Assembly (NCBI GenBank): GCA_039619475.1 | Contig: CM077115.1 | Location: 508,358,815-508,422,814, forward strand | Length of the DNA stretch: 64,000 nucleotides | Origin: Icerya purchasi | Taxonomy: Eukaryota; Arthropoda; Insecta; Hemiptera; Monophlebidae | Direction: 5' to 3' | Part shown: piece by piece, positions 47,559 to 58,990 of the stretch | Layout: each line of letters opens with the position of its first letter | Position numbering within the stretch: the stretch's first letter is position 1 | Translations under genes and position numbers: made by a program | Notes under the pieces: model-generated | Seen by the model: the letters and a program-made list of their open reading frames with translations, nothing else | Told to the model about the DNA's origin: nothing | Database searches by the model: none

Positions 47559-48454
47559 CCTTTCTAGTACCAGGTGGGGTTGGATCCGACCGGACGGTTC
47601 ATTGGTTGTTGGCTAGTGCATGCAGGGGAAGGAGGAACGTCATTTCTTTCCTTCAGCCGCGCTCTAACCATCAGAGAATTCACGTATCCGGGGTAAGTGA
47701 ACTTCATTCCATTCTCTTTAGTTGAAAATGGCGCCGCCGCGCATAACGGGTCGGATTCGACCCCGCATAGTCTTTCCGTTGTAGTTTTCGTTATGTGCAA
47801 GGGTCGGATCTGACCATTCAAGCTTTTTTCTTTGTCCACTAGATTGAAAATGTTGTCGATGTGGATGAGGATAAGCTTTGTGACCTAGTTTTGGAAGTTG
47901 TACCTCGTGGACTGTACCATGAAAACTACTCGATGAAATATTTCATGTTCGCGATTATTTCAGAAAGTTTGAGATTTCTTTATTTTTGGTAGGTACCTAT
48001 TTCATGAAAAATATAGAGACACCTATTGCGTATTGAATGCCAACGACAAGTTTTTGCGCAACACGAAAAAATATGATATCGCCAATTGTGCTTCTCAGAA
48101 AGAAAAGACTGTATAGATAAGCAAAAATATTTCAAACGGTTCGTTATTAGTTATTCATATTGTTCACCAAATTATGCAAATTTGCGTTCTTTTTTTCCTA
48201 TTTTTGATATTAGTCGACTTTGAATCTCTAGTAAAGTGATTTTTTTTACCTTCACTACGTAATTTGTACTTTTTATGTGATATAGAAGTAGTCTGAATTC
48301 GAAGTTTTCGGGGAGTAATAAATGAAAAGAATTCTATTTTTCTGTATTTTGATAATAAATAATTTTGTGACATTAATAAAGAAGTTTATGTGCAACTGAA
48401 AAAGGTGGGGTCGGATACGTCTGGGTCTCTGATCCCCACCTAGTACTAGAACGG
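47559..48454. mobile_element. piggyBac-like non-autonomous element, TTAA target
   Basis: The element is 896 bp, bounded by TTAA at 47555-47558 and 48455-48458. Its left end reads CCTTTCTAGTACCAGGTGGGG, and the reverse complement of the right end reads CCGTTCTAGTACTAGGTGGGG (two mismatches in 21). TTAA targets and C-rich termini are typical of piggyBac. Motifs of the type GGTCGGATNCGACC recur inside both ends (about 47580, 47750, 47803 and 48410). A short frame near 47840-47990 (VDVDEDKLCDLVLEVVPRGL) is not recognisable as transposase. It is probably a deletion derivative or MITE. Confidence 0.85.
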
Positions 48455-48501
48455 TTAATTACAACTTTCACTTCGTTTTTGTACACAATGTAACATATCC
48501 T

Positions 48502-48593
48502 CCTATTAAGTAAAACATATACACATTAAACATATAAAATTTATTATTGAAATTAAAATATGTTTAATGTGTGTATATGTTTTACCTAATAAA
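48502..48593. repeat. Foldback element with about 40-bp arms
   Basis: The left arm (48502-48540) contains AAGTAAAACATATACACATT, and the right arm (48551-48593) is its reverse complement apart from a few differences and a 2-bp indel in the CACA part. The loop is about 10 bp. This compact hairpin, 48 bp beyond the piggyBac-like element, is probably a tiny MITE. Confidence 0.8.
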
Positions 48594-50945
48594 GTATTTC
48601 ACATATAAAAAGTATTTCAGTTCATTATGGAACACCGAATATCCTGCTATTTTTTTTTAAATTACATGTGATTTCGCTTGTTTTTACACGGCAGCCGACG
48701 GCGAGTTGCTGTTAAAGTTGTCAGCGTGGGAACGTGGTTTTCGCCGAAATGTTAGACGAACATTGAAAATAGATCAATTACCGTGTCGTTCACTGATTGA
48801 ATTTAGCTTAATAAGCCGATGTACGAAATTAGATCCGTAAATAATAGATTGCCAAAATCAAAATTCTTTCTCTAGGTCTCTGATGTGGAAGTAGAATTTT
48901 CGTGCAATTATTTTCTGTTCTATTTTTTTCCCTTCTCCTTTGTGTACAAAACGTCTTATGTGAGAGGTGGAAAAAAAAAAAAAAAAAATCATCGCACCAA
49001 AAGGTATACAGGTGTTGTTCTATACGCGCATCGTTTACCAAGAATTTGAACGACAACTAGAATATATGTATTTGTTTTTTTATGTTGTTCTTAATGTTTT
49101 TTTAAATGTTTTTCTATATACGTGTAAATATAATTCTAATGCCAACGGGAAACGCAAGCAGAAACTGTATAAAAAAAAAAAAAAATGTTTATAATTCACA
49201 CTTCGTAATCGCGTGTAAAGTCGGCAAAACATGTAATACGCGTATCGGTATGTCGAAAAATCGATATAGGCGGGTGTTTGTTTGATCATATTCGTTAGGA
49301 GCACGCTTGTCAGTATTTTCATTTGGCGCATTATCGTTTTTTTTCCCCTTTCCAGACTATTATGTTCTTGCTAAATAAATACCGGAATGGTCATCAAACA
49401 ATGTGTAGCGTAGCGTAAGATAAAAAATAGTTGAAGTTTTTAAATCGCACTATAAATACCTATCGTTCTATCCTCTACATAATCTAATTCTACTGCACTG
49501 AAAAATACAGATTTGTTAAACGTTATTTTTTGCACTTTGATATGTTTGTAAGCGACTTTTCGTAGTCATTATTTATGATTAGAAAGGTAAAAATTTTTTG
49601 CTTACCCCGTATGGAACAGCAAGTTACACTTACTCGAAGATAGACAGTTACCAACTAGAACAAAAACGTACAGAACTAGAAATTGCGATAAACCTTGCTA
49701 TGTATGATCTAGGGGGATTAACGGTAAAATAGGCAATGTAGAGGAAGAGGTATTAATAAAATTAATAGGGAAGATACCAAAGGAAATCTAAAATGAAAAA
49801 AAAAATTTGGAGATTTGGAAAACAAGGTTAAAATTCAGTTGATAATTAAGAGTAATTGAGAAATAATAACAAAAAAAAAAAAAAAAGTATCGTAATTTTG
49901 AGATGATGGTATAATTGTAATATAAATGATAAATAATGAGAGTGTGGATTTTGTTTAGTATAGTAATACATATAAGTTAACACTTTTTATGCTGTAACAG
50001 AAAGTAGTACTTAAGTTAAGTTGAAGTTACATTGTACAAATAAATGATATAATTATGTTGGGAATCCACAGACGGGCTAGTGCCGCCTTGTGGGATCCGC
50101 AAATTATTATTAAAAAAAATAGGCTGCGCAATTTTTGCACGAATTTGGCAATGAAATTCATAAACTCTCAAAATGATTTTTTGTCGAAATGGATCGGCCA
50201 TTTTGAAAATTATTCTAAGGTACCAATTAATACGACGTTAGTTTATACTGCATAATTTCATTACGAAAAAACGGACATATTCATTGGAGAGTCCGATTTC
50301 GGAAGTTTATTTTCCATGATCGAGAACACCGTGTCATTTTCAATAAACGTTCGCAGTTTGTAAAAAAGTTTTTTGTGAAACGGTGTTGTAAAAAAGTTTT
50401 GTAAAAATGTTTTATAAAAAATTTTTGTAATAATATTTTGTAGAAAAGTTTTGTAAAAATATTTTATAACGACGCTATATTCTGAACAGATGTCGAGGAA
50501 AGTATGCGCTTGAATTAAGCCTCGCGCGAAACTCGCGGCTTTATTTGGTTAGCGCGTAAATATACTCGTATTTCAGCAATGCCGGGATTTTTCTTCAGAG
50601 GAAAAAAGTTGCATCATATTTCCGCACTTTTTCAATAAAAATCTTTATAATACAACCCTTCTCCTTAGAAAAAGTTGTGCTTATTTTTTTAAATGTCACC
50701 AGCTTAAATACAGACGATAATTACAACTGACCGTGCAGCTGCAATTCAATATAGCTACGCTCATGATATGCTTAGTATTAAATAAAAGTCTAATTAAAAC
50801 ACAAAATCGCATCTGATCAAATCGTGTACTCAATATTGTAAATTTCTACCGGTTATAACAGGTCTTGTTCGCACGTAGAAAAGAAGAATTATTGTTGTGG
50901 TGTTTGAAGTTTTTCCGGCTCATTTTCGATAACTTTAGTTATGCC
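48594..50945. other. No gene recognised
   Basis: A-runs at 48970-48988, 49171-49185 and 49870-49886. ORFs on both strands across these runs are spurious. A degenerate GTAAAAAAGTTTT repeat lies at 50358-50470. Confidence 0.5.
50358..50470. repeat. Degenerate GTAAAAAAGTTTT tandem repeat
   Basis: Six or so imperfect units of TTGTAAAAAAGTTTT, 15-18 bp apart. Each unit is itself partly self-complementary (AAAA...TTTT). Confidence 0.6.
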
Positions 50946-50950
50946 GTCTA

Positions 50951-50982
<32 letters not shown>

Positions 50983-51440
50983 TTGGGCTCGTCAACCGAG
51001 GACCTTCACCCAGAAACAATTAAGGGAAAACGAAAGTTATATAATGAGGCGATCATCAGCTATCGCTAATAGGAAGGAAACAATGGAGGGAATAATAAGT
51101 GTAGAAGGAAAAGATAGGATATAACGAGCACAAAAAGGAGCAGGAAGCCCTAGCCCAAGCAAGTGGGAATACAGAGCCGAGCGCTCCACCGAAAGAGCAA
51201 AGCACTCAAAGAACACGTGATCGGCGTCACAAACAACCGCATCATTTGAATGGAGAGGACAAAATGGGGAAGAGGTCAACGAAAGGCGAAAGCGTGAGGA
51301 AGGTAGCAAGGAATGGTTAAAGCGCAAACGCACAATGGAGACAACAACAGAGCGAGGAAGTGAAGGAAACAGAAGAAACCAAGGATTTGAAGGAAGACTA
51401 GGCTGAACGGACAGATAAAAAGAGCGTCTGTGTTACTACC
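50951..51440 (-). mobile_element. Family A LINE, 5'-truncated copy with poly-A
   Basis: The minus strand ends GGTTGACGAGCCCAATTAAAAA plus a long A-tract (T-run with one C from about 50951 to 50981). Frame 51037-51333 gives RLRFNHSLLPSSRFRLSLTS, CDADHVFFECFALS and LPAPFCARYILSFPS, clearly homologous to the C-terminus of the long copy at 55.65 kb (RLRFNHTLLPSSRYRFSLLT, CDADHIFFECSALS). Just upstream, a shifted frame gives LFLSVQPSLPSNPWF. The left limit of homology, near 51435, is the truncation point. Confidence 0.88.
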
Positions 51441-52500
51441 CTTCCGAGGAGATTTTTTTTCCCAAAAAAAAAAAACAACCTTCAACTTCATCGTCTTCTG
51501 TCACTTCTCCGGGCATTTTTTTGGAAAATGATTATCGACTTCAGCCGCCATTTCATCACTAATTGCTCATTTGTATAATTTCTCAATCTTTGGACAATAA
51601 ATTTTAGAAAAACAGTATTTTTTTCGAATTTCCTTATTTGACTCTTCAGCTAAAGCGGCCAGCTGCGGAAGGAATAAGTCGAAAACTGTTCGCTAACTGA
51701 TCCTTTACTCTATCAATCTCCGAAGTAAAATTACAGCCAACCTGTTTTGGTTTCAATTTTCACGATTTTCACGTGTTTTTTTTTTTATAATCGCTCATCA
51801 TCGAAGCAAAAGTAGGAAAAAGTTTTTATGTGCCGATTTCTTTCACGACTACACTCCGATTATTAGAACTCTTACTGCAGCCGAATACGGGAAGCGAACC
51901 ATCCCCAAATTCAGTTTTTGCAAACTTGTTAAACTAAACAGTGTAGTTTTTTATATTTCCATTTTTTTTGTTTTTTCGTATTATTTAGAGTGGTCAGTGT
52001 TGAATATTTCTACGTTTTTTCACTTATTTCCGGAAATTAACAACTATTTCTGTAGTATTTCTGTAGTATTTCTGTAGTATTTCTGTAGTTTCTTGTTTAC
52101 TTCTTATAACATAACGAAATGGACGCACATTCCTTCAGCGTTTACGAAAAGAATAAACATTCTCGTAAATAACTCCTGGCGGGGGGGGGAGGAGCAACGA
52201 CACAAATTTCAGTCACAAATATGACCCCGTTGTTGATGTTACTAAGCTCATCATCGCGCGTACAAATGTGAAGTCAGATGGCCACTAGCGGTGTCGACGC
52301 TGGAGCAGTTCGAACGCGCGAAAACATTTATTAAAATAATAATAATTTACGTTATGATAAATTAATAGCTGTTAAAATGGCGAGAGAAATTTCGTCAGCT
52401 GTGCGTAATCGTGTTAAATAAAAATTAGAGAAAAGGAAAATATTTGACTAAAATTCAAACACTGTCCGCTATGTGACAAATTTAAAAAAATCACGATGCG
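51441..52500. other. No gene recognised
   Basis: A-run (51464-51475) and T-runs; an 11-bp tandem repeat at 52045-52089. Nothing coding recognised. Confidence 0.5.
52045..52089. repeat. 11-bp tandem repeat, 4 copies
   Basis: ATTTCTGTAGT is repeated four times perfectly, head to tail. Confidence 0.9.
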
Positions 52501-52523
52501 TGTATCAGAGTGTACACTCGGAG

Positions 52524-53117
52524 GAAGTGAAACTTCTTTGGCTTATACGTATTAAATTCTATAATGAAGTTTTATTTTAAATTAATTTTATATATAAGCA
52601 ACACATTTATTATTATCATTATTATTTTAAACTGTACTTAAAAAATTATTAGGATAGAAAAGGTATCCGTATAAACAAAATTTTCAATTTCAATAAATAA
52701 TAAATCTATATACATTTATAAAAAAGGATCATTATCATTGGTCTACTCGTATTTCAGTTATGCTTATTACACATATCTAACTTACGTTTAACGCGTAACG
52801 CGTAACCAAAATTTTTCCCTACCGTGCCGTAAAAAGTTTCACTTCAAAAACTCACTAACAGACTAAATGTATAATGTATCGTATCGTGAATATCTTTCTA
52901 TCGAGTGATGTGTACGCGTACTTATTACATGTATCATAAACTATATACTATACGAAGTCCCGTAGTATAAATACTTAACTATACATTTACTCATTTTGGT
53001 ATACTACTAGACCCAGACAGACACTTATATACACATACTTATCCAAACACACATAGCAAAAATTTTTTTGTACCGTATCAAAATTTTTCCCTAGCGCGCG
53101 ATAAGAAGTTTTACTTC
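52524..53117. repeat. Cluster of three GAAGTTTCACTTC palindromes
   Basis: GAAGTGAAACTTC lies at 52524-52536, AAAGTTTCACTTC at 52833-52845 and GAAGTTTTACTTC at 53105-53117. The last two share a longer context: CAAAATTTTTCCCTA, a GC-rich patch (CCGTGCCG or GCGCGCG), then TAA or AAA, the palindrome and CAAAAA. This is a repeat family of unknown nature, possibly the ends of a MITE. Confidence 0.6.
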
Positions 53118-53500
53118 AAAAATAAAACACTAAAAATACAATATATTTAAAATTTTAAATCACCGACTAATTTCAGATATCAAACCATATTCACGGTGTA
53201 TAGTAAAAATAAAATTTAATACGCACTGCGTTTCCAGTGTTTTATTTCCTTAATTCAATGTTAACGCAGCAAGTATGAATTATTATCATATTATATGAGA
53301 CGAATATTACCGCGTGAAAATTCACTTAGCTATACTTCTAAGACGAAGAGGAGGAGATCATCAACCGATGAGATGAACACAGCTATGGCAGCGAGCTAGC
53401 TACACGCCTTTCTTTTCGTCGGCTGACCAGTGTTTTGCTTTTGATAACCGGCGATTACTATGTAAAACACTTTATTCTATTCCCTTAATGCATACCGTCG
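53118..53500. other. No gene recognised
   Basis: AT-rich up to about 53340, then a more mixed composition. Nothing recognised. Confidence 0.5.
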
Positions 53501-53514
53501 TCATTTAATAGAAA

Positions 53515-53784
53515 TTATTTTCGCTTCTTCTTCTTATCGTATCGGTCAGCATCGAAGTTCTTTCTTCGCCCAGTAAACAACAACCTGGATCGCATGCTGT
53601 CGGGTATAGTTTTGGACATCGTATCCTCAAATTTGCACTGGATTGGCAGTAAGGGGCATGTAGATAAATGATCCGAGTCTTGTTCGATTCCGCAGTCACA
53701 CTTATTGCTCTCTGACATACCACCCCATTTTTCCAAGTTATTTTTCGTCCTTGCTGTTCTTGTCCGCATTCTATTTAGTAACAC
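53515..53784 (-). pseudogene. LINE polymerase C-terminal fragment (CxC-H-C tail)
   Basis: An open 89-codon frame reads LLNRMRTRTARTKNNLEKWG, then KCDCGIEQDSDHLSTCPLLP. The pattern lNrlRtg.gR.k.nL.kWg followed by C-x-C-x7-H-x3-C is the tail of a group of arthropod non-LTR polymerases, different from the RIGHT-type tails elsewhere in the window. The fragment has no stop over its length but no RT upstream. A T-run on the plus strand at 53890-53906 lies on the wrong side to be its poly-A. The domain call is from motif memory. Confidence 0.65.
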
Positions 53785-55555
53785 TTAAAAGTATATATGT
53801 AGAATAGCCATTTCTTTTTTTTTGTTCTTAGTAATAAGAGTGTCGAACACACTCACACAACGGCCATACTTGCCCTGTGAAACCCGCGACTTATTTTTTT
53901 TTTTTTAAATCCTGTTTTTGTGAGTAACGCGTATTTAATAATTACCAGTAAAAGGAGTTCTTTGTTTATATTAATAATTTTCCAAAAAAAAAACATTATT
54001 ATTACTTATTACTCACCTTCCGAAACGGTGGTAAACATAATCTGTCCGCTATCATCTCTGTCGCTGGGATCATTTGAAAAGCACCTAAATTTTTTGTTCA
54101 TCGTTACCTATAAATAAAATAGGGTTATTGTTTGCTTAAACTCATACTGAGCTGTTTACAAAGTCGAACAATACTAAAAGTCGAAGGTATATTTTCTATC
54201 GTAATTAACATTCGTTTTTGAGCTGAACGTTAAGTTCTCTTGAAGCGGGGAAAAATAAGATAAAAGTTGAATGTTTAAATACTTCCATTATTTTTTGCTT
54301 ATGAGATCAGGTGTAATTTCTGAAATTGTTCGCATTTGAACTATTTGCAAACGGTAACTTCAGTCTATACTTGTCTGGAGAAAATTGACTTGGAATGAAT
54401 GCACGAATCCGTAATGTAGCATGTTCCTAAAAAATACGAACTCAATCCATCGATAATTTTTTTCGGATATCTGAAAAACTTCATTTTTTTTTTTTCTTCT
54501 ATCTAGTAGGGCTCATTAATTTTATTAAGCGGATCATATTCGAAAAATTTTTAAAAATTTTAAAAATTTCAGTAGTACAACATTAAATGATCTGTTGTTT
54601 TTTTCCTTCGGATAAGAGATGGATTAATAACCTAAGAAAAAAATTATTACATTTTTCGGACGAATTCGTTGTTTACGATCGGCAAGTAATTTCCTAGGGG
54701 AAGCGCCGGGTAATTTTTTCGCAGTTTTTTTACGTAAATAAATCGTCGATGACTTCCTAGGACAAATTGCATCAACACTTTTAATTGTTTTCGTACGTTT
54801 TCTATACTGCTGGCGTAGTTACATCGCTTTCAATACATAATTTTGCAGATATATGTGACGACCCGGTTCATTAAAAGGTTGTCCGAAATATTGATTTTCA
54901 CTTTTTCGGCGATTCTTATAGAAAAAAGTACGCTCTTTTCAAGGAAACAACTCCTAAAAAATGAACATGAATACTTAAAAAGACAAAAAAACAATGAAAC
55001 AATATAATAAAGTGTTATTAGGATTCCGTACACATATAATGTTCGGGTTACGCGATTTTACATGTTATCCGGTATTTATAACGATTGATAAAATACCTGC
55101 GAATTCCTTTATTCCGTGATTAATCGATTTTAGTGCAGATCGAAGAGCGGTACTGTTTTTGTGTTGTTTTTTTTTTGTAATAGACTTGTTAGCTCCGTAC
55201 GTGATGGTAGAACATTTGTTTTGTTGTTTTTTTTTTCGAGTAGTTTTTTTGATCTTTACAAACATTGATATTTGAGGTTATTCACCTCTAGCCTCTTCGC
55301 GGTTAAAAGTATTGTAGATATGTACTATTTATACGAGGATACGTACGGATACAAGTGTCGCTACTATTAGGAAGGCTTGCATTTATATAAGATTTTTAAC
55401 AGATAAACTTACACAATTACCAGGCTGTAGTATCCGTGCGAAATATTAAACGGCGCTGTCCCGCTGCACTGAGCTCTACGTAAAATACAATTTGCACAGC
55501 GAAGATCCACAGTACTCACACCGAACTAGTCTATTTTAAAATCGCCGAATCTGAA
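53785..55555. other. No gene recognised
   Basis: Many T-runs (53813-53824, 53892-53906, 54485-54497). ORF 55065-55265 (minus) is Lys-rich and low in complexity. Confidence 0.5.
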
Positions 55556-55651
55556 GTTTTTTTTTTTTTTTTTTTTTGTTTTTTTTTTTGGGCGCATCAA
55601 CTATGGACCATTGCCCAGACACAATGGGAAGAAGAGACAACTAACTAGAAC

Positions 55652-57082
55652 CTAATTCGATTGGAGACAGCTGAAATAAAGGAACCAAGGACAAAAACAA
55701 CAGACCGGGGAAGGAAGGGACAAGATGTAAGACGCACAGTAAGGAGTGGGAAGCCCCAGCTTTATAAGGTGAAGATAGAAAAGAGAACGGTCCGCAGAAA
55801 GAGCAGAGCACTCGAAGAAAATGTGATCAGCATCACAGACAACTGCTTCATCTGGATGCAACGGACAATGAGGAGAGGTTAGCAAAGAGAAACGATAGCG
55901 TGAAGAGGGCAGCAGAGTGTGATTAAAGCGCAGGCGGACAATAGAGGAAATTATAAATCGTGGAAGAGAGGGAAACTCCGAGAACCATGGATGAGAAGGA
56001 AGTGTAGGTTGGATTGAAAGGTAGAAGGAACGATTGTTGGTAAAAGAAGAAGGGTACACATCCGACCAAAATCTGAAGTGAAGCTTCTTAATTAGGGGTA
56101 ATAGATTAACAGCCGGGATTTTTTTAAAATAGAAACGAGAACGAACAGCAGCCTGAGCCAAAGCATCCGCCATTTCATTACCCTCGATGCCTCTGTGACC
56201 AGGAACCCACAGTAAGTCAATGTGTACAGAGTGATGGAAAGAAAGATTATAAATGAGAGATCGTATACGAAGAATGAACAAGTCAGAAGAGGGAGGAGGA
56301 AGCGGTGAACTGATAGCCTGGAGAGCATCACCCATGGAGTCAGAAATGATTAGATAGTCGGAGGACGAACGATTGCACGAGATATGTAAGATCGCACGAA
56401 GGATAGCCATCAATTCGGCTGTAAAAATAGAACAGAAAGATGGGAGGCGAAAGGATTCGGAGAAGTTGGAGTCGGGAAGAATAAAAGACGATCCGACCCC
56501 ACCGGGTCCTCTAGAGCCATCAGTAAAAATAAGTGCATGAGAAGGAAAAAGACAACTGACCGTACTGCGAAATTCCTGTTTAATGACGGTCTGAGGCATA
56601 AACTTGGAAAATTTAGGGAGAAAATGTACTTTGGAAGGGTGTAAGAGGTCGAAATAATTGAGTGAGAAGTACGGAAGATTGAAGAAATGGCTAAGACGTT
56701 GAGAAATAGGGGCTAAGATGGGGATTTTATTAGAAACAAAACGCCAGTTCTTGGCAATGTAAATGTAGGAAGGAATAAGTTGAGACGAAGTGAAAGGTAA
56801 ACGTTTGGAAAGGAATCGATAGCCCAAATAAGACCTTCGAACTGCGAGGGGAGGTATGTTAGATTCCGCGAGCATTGCTGAAATGGGAGAGGATTTGAGA
56901 GCACCGAGGCAAAGACGGAGACAGGAGTTTTGTATTATATCTAATTTGGAAAGAAGGGATCTGGAGGCATAGAAAAAAGAGCAATAATCAAACTTGGAGC
57001 GAATAATGTATGTATACAGGGAAATGAGCAGATGAGGATCACCTCCCCGTTTGGTTGGAGACAAGAATTTTAGCAAGTTCAC
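55652..57082 (-). pseudogene. Family A RT thumb, RNase H and C-terminal tail
   Basis: This is the longest open frame in the window (476 codons). Residues 1-90 are the RT thumb and linker (KFDYCSFFYASRS, LDIIQNSCLRLCLGALKSS, IPPLAVRR). Residues about 183-312 are RNase H with all four acidic residues visible: D188 in LIFTDGSRG, E223 in TAELMAIL, D248 in IISDSMGDAL and D306 in GNEMADALAQ. H296 lies in WVPGHRG. The tail has RLRFNHTLLPSSRYRF and a Cys-His-rich stretch (HCPLHPDEAVVCDADHIFFEC). The apparent start Met is a consequence of the frameshift, since the protein was continuous with the upstream RT. RNase H normally removes template RNA during element copying. This part could still fold, but no complete polymerase exists here. 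Confidence 0.92.
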
Positions 57083-57445
57083 AGTCTTTTAACGGCAGAA
57101 CAAGAAAGGTGGTCAATATGCTCAGAGAAGGTCAGACGACTATTAAGGTAAATACCGAGATAGCAGAAGCAAATAACACGGGGAAGAGAAATTTGATTCA
57201 GGGATAGGTTGACTAATGTGGAATTGTAGGGACGGAGAGTAAAAACCATAGAAGATGATTTAGAAGGAGAAACAGAAAGATGAATAGAAAATAGGGACTG
57301 TTCAAGTGCAAACAAAGACGAATTAAAAGTTTCATTGGCGATTACCAAGTCGTAGGAAGAGTAAAAAAGAAGAATATCATCCGCAAAGAATAAAGAGAGG
57401 GAGTTTAAAGGAAGAGATGCTACAGCAATGGTATATATATATATA
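57079..57445 (-). pseudogene. Family A reverse transcriptase, motif C part
   Basis: The frame contains LNSLSLFFADDILLFYSSYD, where FADD supplies the two metal-binding Asp of RT motif C. It continues through LSVSPSKSSSMVF and ICFCYLGIYLNSRLTFSEHI (motifs D-E). It ends in a stop after CSAVKRL, overlapping by four bases the start of the next frame (MNLLKFLS). A single-base indel there separates two halves of one original protein. Confidence 0.88.
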
Positions 57446-57449
57446 TATT

Positions 57450-58612
57450 GAAGAGGGTGGGGCTGGGGGGGGACCTTGCGGAAGACCGCGGAAAACACTT
57501 CTTGTAGCTCGAAGCTACGGAGAGGAAATGCGGATAATGCGATTTATCATAAGATTAATAGTCAGCGAAATGAGTTTGACTGGGAGATTAATTGCGGCCA
57601 TTGCGTCTTTTAGACTAGGTAGATGAACGTTATCAAAGGCTGAGGATAAGTCGATAAAAGAAGCCAGCGTGAAATGCTTATGTATGAAGGATTTATAAAC
57701 GTGAGAAACAAAGGAGCTAATACAATCGGCAGGACCAATGCCTGGTCGAAAGCCAAACATGTTGGAAGGAAGTAAGTTGTTATGTTCCAGCCAGCAAACA
57801 AGACGTTTATTCAGCATGCCTTCATCAAAGAGTTTCCTGAAACATGATGCCAAAGAGATAGGACGTAAGAAAGCATTTTTTTTCGCGATGGGAATAACGA
57901 TAAAGGAGTTCCAGGAAGACGGAGTGATGCATCTGGATAAAAAGGAATTGAAGAGTTCAAGGAGAAACGCAAGTGACTGCTCAGACAGATTTTTAAGGAC
58001 TAGGTATGGAATACCATCTATACCCGGTGTAGGACTGGAAGAGTTTAGGAGAACAGACTTCAGTTCATTGATATTAAATGCAGATGTTAAAGGGTGCTGG
58101 GGGGGGGAGCTCTGTACGGAAGGAAAGGAGTAAAGTTCATCAAAGTTAGGAACGTACGCGGGAGCAGTGGAGTCGACAAAAGATAATAGGCTATCACGAG
58201 TGAGATTAAGGTTAGACGGGTGTTCTGAAGACGGGGATTTGAACGTCTTAGCCATTTTCCAAATATGAGAAAGTGGGGTAGTTCTGGAGAAGGAAGAACA
58301 GAAGTTCTGCCAGGAGGATCTCTTTGAGGCTTTCAGCATGTACCTAGCTCTGGTATTAGCTCGCTTGTGAGCAAGAAAATTCTCGGTAGTAGGATTGGAG
58401 CGAAAGTTTCTAAAAGTAGCTCGACTGAGCCTAAAAGCTGCCTCGCACTCGTCATTCCACCAGAGTGAAGATGCCGACGTACCTCGCTTGGAGCGCATCG
58501 GAGGGCGAGATGGAGAAGATAAAGAAAGAGCAGATGTAGCGGAATGAAGAAAAAAATTATAGGATGATATGGGATCAGAGGAAGGACACAAATTAGGAAG
58601 CAAATGATCCAT
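57450..58612 (-). pseudogene. Family A reverse transcriptase, first half
   Basis: The 365-codon frame 57515-58612 has the pre-RT linker, then GIDGIPYLVLKNLSEQS, RPISLASCFRKLFDEGMLNK, NMFGFRPGIGPADCIS, and FTLASFIDLSSAFDNVHLPS with the motif A Asp. It meets one in-frame stop (after RIISSP-type sequence near 57515), and the same frame resumes with RGLPQGPPPSPTLFNIY, motif B. A (TA)n run (about 57431-57448) then shifts the frame into the next piece. Apart from these lesions the domain reads well. Confidence 0.85.
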
Positions 58613-58990
58613 AATAGAACGAAATAGAGCCCAGTCCGTTTTGGAAAGATTCCATTTGGGAGAATGAAGGGGGCCTAAATGGAGCAGGAGAAGGAAAATT
58701 GAGAGGAGTTATCAGAATGAGAACATGATCACTACCAAAGAAGAGTCCTCCAGTTATAGTTGAGGCCAGCATTGGGAGAGGAAAAAGTTAGATCAAGGGA
58801 ACTGAAGATGGACGGACTCCTAATATATGTAGGCGAGGAATCGTTAAGGAGAACCAAGTTATCAGAAAGAATAGAATTTTCAAGGACAGTACCGATAGAG
58901 TTATAGGATGAGCAACCCCAAGAGGGGGAGCGAGCGTTCCAGTCGCCACCAATGATAAAGGGATGAGGAAGAGAATTGAAAAAGAGCTGT
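58613..58990 (-). pseudogene. Family A endonuclease, C-terminal half
   Basis: The minus strand opens with HPFIIGGDWNARSPSWGCSS, the conserved GGDfNArhp.WG block with the catalytic Asp and Asn. It continues NSILSDNLVLLNDSSPTYI, then SIFSSLDLTFSSP, matching ND..PT...... .S.iDLt..S of LINE endonucleases. The reading frame breaks before the SDH block, and the N-terminal half of the domain is absent because of 5' truncation near 58992. Confidence 0.8.
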
